From Stenocarpella maydis (taxonomy: Eukaryota; Ascomycota; Sordariomycetes; Diaporthales; Diaporthaceae): a stretch of 64,000 bases of DNA. Below are positions 58,060 through 64,000 of the stretch, piece after piece. The stretch is from positions 231,121 through 295,120 of the forward strand of contig NQMI01000013.1 in assembly GCA_002270565.1 (NCBI GenBank). Direction: 5' to 3'. The first letter of the stretch is position 1. Each line of letters opens with the position of its first letter. The translations under genes and the position numbers were made by a program. Under the pieces are notes generated by a model. That model saw only the letters and a program-made list of their open reading frames with translations. It was not told the origin of the DNA and did not search any database.

Positions 58060-60060
58060 GTTAAGCTAGGAATCTATATATACTTAGCACTTATTAATAG
58101 TGGAGCATAAGAGAATTTTATATCCTTAAGGATAATAAATGGATACTACCTATTATAGCATAGGAAAAGGGAACCATATAAACTCAATATAGTGGATAGA
58201 ACTAAAGTATCTTATAGCAATAGAATTATTAATATAGAGACTAATCCTCTCCTAGTTCAGATTTATAACCACATGGAATTACTATCATTTAATATTACTA
58301 AGATAGTAAATTATTAGTTAATCTTAAGAATACCTTAGTTAAGAAAGAATAACCCCCAAATTAATTAAACCACTAGCTAGATCTTTTAGGATAATGCCAT
58401 TCCCTAGAAGAAGGTTGCAATTAATGGTAAGGGAAGGAGTCATATTACTAAGGATAGCGAACAGGTAATGCACTTAAATAGACCCATGGATACCTCTAGG
58501 AGCAAGCAGAGGGCCCAACTCCAGAAAAATAGAGAAGGATTAAACCACTTAAGCGCCTTACAGAAGGACTAAAGCTAATTAGGAGATTACTACTCTAGCA
58601 CAATCAATCAGCATATAATATAGGAAACATAATAATACCTCCTTTACCTAAGGGAAGGAAAGAAAGGAGACCAGACTAATAGACTAGCATAAGTACTAAA
58701 AGACTATTATAAATTTAAAAAAGTATTCCAGGAATAACTCAACACTATATTACTATAACACATATAATAAGACTACAAAATACTATTAAAACCCGAAATA
58801 GCACCTCAATTCAAGCCCATCTACAGACTCAACAAGGAACAACTTAAAGCACTTAGGGAATACCTTAATTAAAACCTCCAGAAGGAATTTATTAGGCTAT
58901 TATAATTACTAGCAGGATACCCAATCCTCTTTATACCAAAGAAAAATAGCAAGCTACAACTTTACATTAACTATCAATAACTAAACAACATTACAATCAA
59001 AAACTAATACCCTCTCCCACTTATTAAAGAACTATAAGATTAACTTAGGGGAGCAAAATAGTTTATAGCACTCAACTTAAAGTATAAATACAACCTTATC
59101 TAAATAAAAGAAGGAGAAGAATGGAAGATAGCATTTAGAATATACTATAAATATTATAAAATGACGGCTATATCTTTCAGATTAATTAATATACCTGCAT
59201 CATTCTAGGAAATAATTAACCAAGTCCTAAGCAAATACCTTAACATCTTTATTATTACTTACTTAGATAACATTCTTATCTTCTCAGAAAACCTTAATAA
59301 TCACAAGGAATATATCAAAAAGGTTCTTTAAAAACTTTAGGATGCCAATCTCCTAATAGAACTAGAAAAATGCAACTAGCACACACAAAAAGTTAACTAC
59401 CTCAGATACACAATTAAACCAAGAAAAATCAAGATATAAGAAGAAAAAGTTAAAGTAATTAAAGAATAGCTAACCCCTATAAATATTAAGGATATTAGAG
59501 CATTCCTCAAATATACCAACTTCTATCAACAATTCATTACACAATATAGTAATATCACAAAACTATTAACAGACCTTATTAAAAAGAATCATACCTTCAA
59601 GGAGATAGATACTAAACAACAAGCTTTCTAAACACTTAAAGATAAAGTTACGGAAGACCCCATACTTAAGGAAGCAGACCCAGAGAAGGAATTCAAGGTT
59701 TATATAGATACCTTGGATAATGCTATAGGCAGAGAACTTACTTAAAAAGATAACCAAAAAAGGATATATATCATTATAAACTTTAGCAAAAAGTTTAACA
59801 AACTAGAAACCCGCTATATTATACCAGATAAGGAATTTATAGTAATAGTATATATATTCTAGGAATAGCAATATTACCTTATAGGAGCTAAAAAGCAGAT
59901 CAAACTTTATATAGATTATAAGAATCTTATAACCTTTATAATAACTAAAACTCTCAACAAACAATAAGTTAGATATATAGAGTTCTTATTATAATTTAAT
60001 ATTAAGATCATCCATATAGATAGAGTTAAAAACGCAAGGACAGATATACCTAGTTAAAGA
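58060..60060 (+). pseudogene. Remnant pol: protease, reverse transcriptase, RNase H
   Basis: The protease active site reads LINSGA at about 58091-58108 where DSGA is expected (Asp to Asn). Reverse transcriptase is recognisable from PIYRLNKEQLKALREYL at about 58818, AGYPILFIPKKNSKLQL, and the catalytic YLDNILIFS at about 59259-59285 (one Asp of YVDD is now Asn). RNase H follows with FKVYIDTLDNAIG and LETRYIIPDKEF. Stops interrupt all of it. Confidence 0.85.
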
Positions 60061-60219
60061 TCCAACTATTAGGATAAGGATTTACCTACGGAATGGATAG
60101 TGTTTAAAACCTAAGAAGATAAAAGCCTTATTCTTAACTATAAACTTAATGCTATAATTAAAGTTAACTTTCAAACTAAAAAAACCCCTACCAATCTAAA
60201 GAAATAAAATAAGTTAATT

Positions 60220-61000
60220 ATGGAAATACATAAAGCACTAGCATACAGCTACTAAGTTATTCTAGCAATAATTAAAAGAATTAAGCAGAATTACCAGATC
60301 CCTAACCTTAAGAAGAAGGTTCAAGATATTATTAGCAGATGTAACTTATATAATAAAAACAAGGCCTCTAAACACAAACCATATGGATTATTAAAACCCC
60401 TACTAATACTTACATCTATATAGTCATCCATTAGCCTGGGCTTTATCATTAAACTACCACTCTCATGAGAACCCTTAACTAGAGTATTATATAATGGTAT
60501 TCTAGTAGTAGTTTATAAACTAAGCAAGTATATATACTTTATACTATATAAGGAAGCTAGCACTATAGAAGAACTCGCATACACATTCTTGCAAATCATT
60601 ATAAGCAATTATGGAATGCTACATAAAATTATCTTAGATAGAAATAAGCTCTTTATATTAAACTTTTAGAAGTTACTAATAAAGCAACTCAGAGTAAGGC
60701 ATAAGCTCTTAACAATAGTATATCTATAAATAAATAGATAAATAAAATAACTCAACCAGATTATGGAATAATACCTCCAATACTATATCAACCAATTATA
60801 GGATAATTGGGTTAAACTGCTACCATTAGTACAGTTTGCCTACAATAGTGCAACTACTAGCACAACTAAGCAGTCACCTTTCTTTACACTCTATAGATAC
60901 AAACCTTAGGCATACTACGAATTACTGCTAGATAATACCTCAGCGGAATTAGCAGAATAAAAAGCAATACGAATCAGATAAATCCAGAAGGATATCTAAG
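60220..61000 (+). pseudogene. Remnant integrase
   Basis: HKALAY, then a Cys pair region ISRCNLYNK (second Cys now Tyr) form the mutated zinc-binding N terminus. The core keeps LGFIIKLPLS, GILVVVYKLSKYIYF, SNYGMLHKIILDRN and the C-terminal WVKLLPLVQFAYNSATTSTT, a highly typical Gypsy integrase segment. Multiple stops are present. Confidence 0.85.
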
Positions 61001-61297
61001 CAGAACTTTCTTTTATATAAGAACAAATATTAAAATATATAAATTAGAAAAGAATTAAGGGACTAATTCTTAAGAAGGGAGATAAGGTCTATCTCCTTTA
61101 CTAGAATATTAAAACTAAGCAACCTAGTAAAAAACTTAACTATAAGAAAATTAGCCCCTTTAAAATTTCAAAAAAACTTTTAGATGCTAACTACTTAAGG
61201 GAATAAAATAGCACCCAGTCTTTTATATTTTACTCCTAGAACTAGCACTTAAGAATATAAAACTTAAAATATAGATTAAAATACTTAATAAATATAA

Positions 61298-61460
61298 TAA
61301 GAAATATAAAGTGGAAAACATTATAGATTTAAGGTAGCATTAAGGAATAATAGAATACCTTATTAAATAGAAAGGCTATAATTCCAGCAAAAATATATAG
61401 GAACCGGCCTAAAACTTAACCTATTATTATAATAAACTTGCAAAATACTATATGCGGACC
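61298..61460 (+). pseudogene. Remnant chromodomain
   Basis: Read around stops: VENIIDLR, GIIEYLIK, stop, KGYNSSKN, stop, EPA. Intact chromodomains have the form YLVKWKGY...TWEP, so the stops fall on Trp codons as RIP would produce. In chromoviruses this module at the integrase C terminus directs insertion to particular chromatin. Confidence 0.85.
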
Positions 61461-61884
61461 ATTATAAAATAGTTCTAGAAACTAGGAATGCAGCCTGAAA
61501 ACCCTATATATAATAAGTTATAATAAACTAATGTTATAATGAAACTATATAATGAACCCTGGACTTTATGGCTAAAATAAGGAAAATAATTAATAAGAGA
61601 TTAGTTATAATGGGAATAATTAAAAGCTAGCAACCAGTTAAAACCTTAAAAGAAAATCATACTAATACTAGTTATCTTATTTAAACTATAACCTGAATAC
61701 TAGTTACACCCAAAAACTACCTAAATGAATACTAGTAATCCATACCCCGCACCCTAGTAAATACTAGTTACAGAAAAACAAGATTAGAATAATATAGTAT
61801 AACTAGTAGACTAAAGACAGCTAGAACCCAGGACTAGTCAGATAACAAGCAAATAAGTTCCATTCCCAGTAATAAAATCAGGCA

Positions 61885-62550
61885 CTAAGACGAGCTACCC
61901 ATAGGCGCATTTCCTTCACCCCCCTTACTACTAGTACTTATAAATCCAGACCAACTGGTACTATCACCCATTAAGGAACTCCAATTAAAAACTCCTACTT
62001 CACCCTTAGAATGCAGTCACGCCTCCTGTGCCACCATCCCACTAGCCTCCTTAGTAGAATTTCGGCAGACTACCTTAGCGGATTGCTTAGCGATTTACCT
62101 CTACTTAGCATTAGCTTCTTCCTTTTCCATACAATCTAACTTATCTAAATTTAATAAACCCTAATGAATGGCCTGGGATATCTACTTATACTATATATGC
62201 TTTTATTTACGCAAATAAAGGAGCTTTTCCTCTAACTCTTTAATTTTATCCTTTAGTTTTTAGTGTTAAGCTAAGATATATAAAAGGTCTTTAGAGTTAT
62301 TTAGTTCCAGAACATTATATCTTAACCGCTACTACTAGATACACTTAGTATAATAACTAGAGGCCTTTTCTAAGACCTTATAGCTTTTAATACCCTATGC
62401 CTTATAAGAAGAATAAGGTTGTATAGTAATAATATTCTATAGGATAGTAAATAATAAGGAATTATATTACTTAACCTTCTGGGAATAATGAGATGATTTA
62501 GAAATTTAGGAATCCTTAATTCCGGATAATATAATAAATTAGGAAGGCAT
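61885..62550 (-). pseudogene. Antisense accessory frame of the chromovirus, copy 2
   Basis: From an ATG at 62550 to a TAG at 61885, exactly 222 codons, identical in length to copy 1 and in the same frame throughout. It has about 16 internal stops, most of which fit mutated Gln, Trp or Arg codons; several are Gln or Trp in copy 1. Shared readable blocks are PYSSYK, KSYKVLEKASS, YNVLELNNSKDLLYILA, a coiled coil KLKDKIKELEEKLLYL, LLNLDKLDCMEKEEAN, KEASGMVAQEA and GVFNWSSLM, ending in a Ser/Gly tail. The start lies 73 bp inside the 3' LTR edge, so a promoter acting on the opposite strand, possibly in the LTR, would be needed. I recall fungal hypothetical proteins with a coiled coil followed by LDELD near Gypsy elements, but cannot name a family. 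Confidence 0.7.
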
Positions 62551-62623
62551 AAATAAGGGCATTAATGAATGGAAATAACTTATGGAATACTTTTAAGGAT
62601 AAAAGAAGTAAGGAGGGAGATAA

Positions 62624-63085
62624 TATTATAAACCTATGCATATTAGCGGCTAACTACTATAGAAGACAACCCTATAGGTTGGGGAATAAACCCTAAAAAG
62701 AGCGCCTTACCTAATCCAATTAGTAACACACCCTTATCAGGGTTAGGGTCTGGCTTGCAACGCTTAATTGCAAGCCATGCGAGCTAGCTTAAAGGATGAA
62801 GTATTGAGCCCTATATATGGGCTCAATGGCTTAACGTGCAAGCTAGCGAGCTACTGAAGAGTTGGAGCATATATATGGATATGGTTATTACCATAAGTAG
62901 ATAGTTTTTATAGAATAGACTCTTTAGTTGTTAATCTAAGTATTTAATCCCAACATTGGATAGCCTTATAGCTAGTGATTATTACTATTTAATGATATTG
63001 CTCAACAACCTCCTAATAATATATTCCGAATATAAATCCTTGATCTTTTAGGCTTACATACTTAGAAACCCCTTTGATCATTATA
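62624..63085 (+). repeat. 3' LTR of chromovirus copy 2
   Basis: Starts TATTATAAACC (RIP-altered TGTTATGAGCC) and ends TGATCATTATA. A purine-rich tract AAGGAGGGAGATAA lies directly before it, the expected primer site for plus-strand DNA. The hairpin is perfect here: TGGCTTGCAA at 62751-62760 pairs with 62768-62777. Confidence 0.9.
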
Positions 63086-63341
63086 CCTAGCAGCTGAATG
63101 CAAGGATCCAGTATCTTTATAAATAGGAGCAGATATAATATAAGAAGATAATCCGTGTAGTCCATTAGGATATCAATAATATAGAGGAGCTAGAGCGTAT
63201 GGAGAAGGAGGAGGCTGAAGTAGAGTGGGTGTGAATTGCTATATAATCCGCTAAGGCTGTATGGAAGAGTTTTATAGAAGAGGCTAGTAGAATGGTAGCG
63301 TAAGAGGCTTAGCTATGTTTTAAGGGTGAGGTTAGTATTTT
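63086..63341 (+). pseudogene. Inverted fragment of the chromovirus antisense frame (third copy)
   Basis: Reading the plus strand gives QYLYK, stop, EQI, then IEELERMEKEEAEVEW, SAKAV and EEASRMVA, KGEVSIF. This follows the antisense frames of the other two copies residue by residue (LLYLCKQKHI, LDELNYIEKEEANTE, SAKV, KEASRIIV, GKVGVF). Because it is on the plus strand, its parent element lay in the opposite orientation. It is diverged more than the two main copies differ from each other. It is cut on the left by the full-length element and on the right by another LTR at 63342. Confidence 0.72.
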
Positions 63342-63380
63342 TGTTAAACGGAACCGCTCAGCAGGGCGTTGGTACTCCGT

Positions 63381-63455
63381 GCAAGGAGTTACCCTAGACT
63401 TCGTTGTAAGGAGTTACCCTAGACTTCCTAGCAAGGAGTTACCCTAGACTTGCGA
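63381..63455 (+). repeat. Three 25-bp tandem repeats in the putative LTR
   Basis: Units start at 63381, 63406 and 63431. Each holds GCAAGGAGTTACCCTAGACT (GT instead of GC in the second) followed by a variable 5-base linker. Their place upstream of the TATA-like box suggests promoter elements of the LTR. Confidence 0.85.
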
Positions 63456-63779
63456 GTCAGGCGATTTTCGCTAAGTACGCCCAGTGCGTGCGTGACGCAA
63501 GATGAGTTTGGTGGCCGTGAGTCGATTATTTTGGCCTGCATTTGCACCTTAATTCAGACCTCTGCATTACCCTTATTTCTTACCCAAAAAGTATATGACT
63601 TAGTGCATTGGATAGCCTGATTTCTGAAGTTTGTATGTACTTAATTTGGGCATTGCTAGGGCTATGGTTGGCTGGCTGCTTGGAACCAAAGATGGTGTGT
63701 TGGAAGGGCGAATTTTCCGGCATTTGCAAATTTGCACCAGAGCCGACCGCAGCGTGCCCAGGGGTGAGACGACGTCGGA

Positions 63780-63795
63780 GGGTATATAAGGAGGG
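63780..63795 (+). promoter_or_regulatory. TATA-like box of the putative LTR
   Basis: GGTATATAAGGAGGG lies about 440 bases into the putative LTR, and the following sequence is AT-poor with CAGACCATTGTC-like pyrimidine-rich segments. It is the clearest core-promoter-like site in the window, but no transcript start is shown. Confidence 0.5.
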
Positions 63796-64000
63796 CTTAC
63801 AGAAGCCCAACTTAATTCAATACAAAGTTGTCCAGACCATTGTCAATCGTCCCAATTCGCCTCAGAGCACCACACTGCGACCCTGCCGAAACACACGCTG
63901 AACTGAATGCTATTCTATAGCACAAATTCATCAGATATATATACTGTAGAACTAGTATCGTATAGCAGGGCAGTAGGCCTAGAAGGCCTAGAAGGCTTAG

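Larger units (their letters stand above)
55471..63085 (+). mobile_element. Full-length RIP-inactivated Ty3/Gypsy chromovirus (copy 2)
   Basis: A 7.6-kb element with two LTRs (463 and 462 bp) and, in order on the plus strand: gag with CCHC knuckle, protease, reverse transcriptase, RNase H, integrase and chromodomain. This is the layout of chromoviruses. An opposite-strand frame lies before the 3' LTR, and a purine tract (AAGGAGGGAGA) abuts it. Every frame carries many stops, and losses such as Cys to Tyr, Asp to Asn and Gln to stop are C-to-T / G-to-A changes, so RIP is the likely cause. Flanks are CCCAG on the left and CCTAG on the right, a possible 5-bp duplication differing by one C-to-T change. 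A single N lies at 57101. The element cannot transpose by itself. Confidence 0.92.
63342..63933 (+). repeat. Putative LTR of a second retrotransposon family
   Basis: Starts TGTTAAACGGAACCGC exactly where the antisense-frame fragment is broken off, and GC content jumps. It contains three 25-bp tandem units, a TATATAAGG box at about 63782 and a CT/CA-rich stretch after it, as in LTR promoters. The end at CATCA (63933) is only a guess, and any internal part lies beyond the window. Family (possibly Ty1/Copia) is inferred only from general look. Confidence 0.5.

Noticed and set aside
63381..63455. CRISPR-like repeat array
   Set aside because: Three 25-bp units with 5-base linkers in a eukaryotic retrotransposon context; there are no spacers of useful length.

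Overview
The window looks like chromosomal DNA of a filamentous ascomycete (Pezizomycotina, most likely Sordariomycetes). Genes are sparse and split by short introns (about 50-110 nt) with GTAAGT-type donors and CTAAC/CTGAC-type branch sites. Products include fungal families such as a CFEM/Pth11-type receptor, a DUF6699 protein, an NmrA-like reductase and a LaeA-like methyltransferase. The transposons are AT-rich and riddled with C-to-T / G-to-A stop codons, the signature of repeat-induced point mutation (RIP). Genus cannot be fixed from the sequence.

Layout. 0.5-17 kb is conserved housekeeping: a Btz-domain exon-junction protein (-), a pepsin-family protease without signal peptide (-), 4-amino-4-deoxychorismate lyase (-) divergent from TOM70 (+), and a conserved fungal protein often called gp1-like (-). 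17-26 kb is a gene desert. 26-31 kb holds an NmrA-like reductase (+) facing a five-exon gene of unknown function (-). 32.5-34.6 kb is the 3' end of a RIP-mutated Ty3/Gypsy chromovirus beside an assembly N. 35.6-53 kb is a second gene island: FAD oxidoreductase (+), SAM methyltransferase (+), homogentisate 1,2-dioxygenase (-), DUF6699 protein (-) and CFEM receptor (-), with large spacers. 54.7-64 kb is a nested transposon block with a full-length copy of the chromovirus (55471-63085).

Together the genes cover unrelated roles: mRNA metabolism, folate (PABA) synthesis, mitochondrial import, tyrosine catabolism and surface sensing. No biosynthetic cluster is evident, although the FAD oxidoreductase and the LaeA-like methyltransferase could serve specialised metabolism.

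The most notable signal is inside the chromovirus. Between the chromodomain and the 3' LTR, on the opposite strand, lies a frame exactly 222 codons long in both copies. It has no indels, and most of its internal stops fit RIP of Gln, Trp or Arg codons. A third, diverged piece in inverted orientation is found at 63.1-63.3 kb. This looks like a real antisense accessory gene with a coiled coil. Other points of interest are a GC-AG intron in the homogentisate dioxygenase gene, a covarying hairpin in the LTRs, recurrent short palindromes in spacers, and the orphan five-exon gene.
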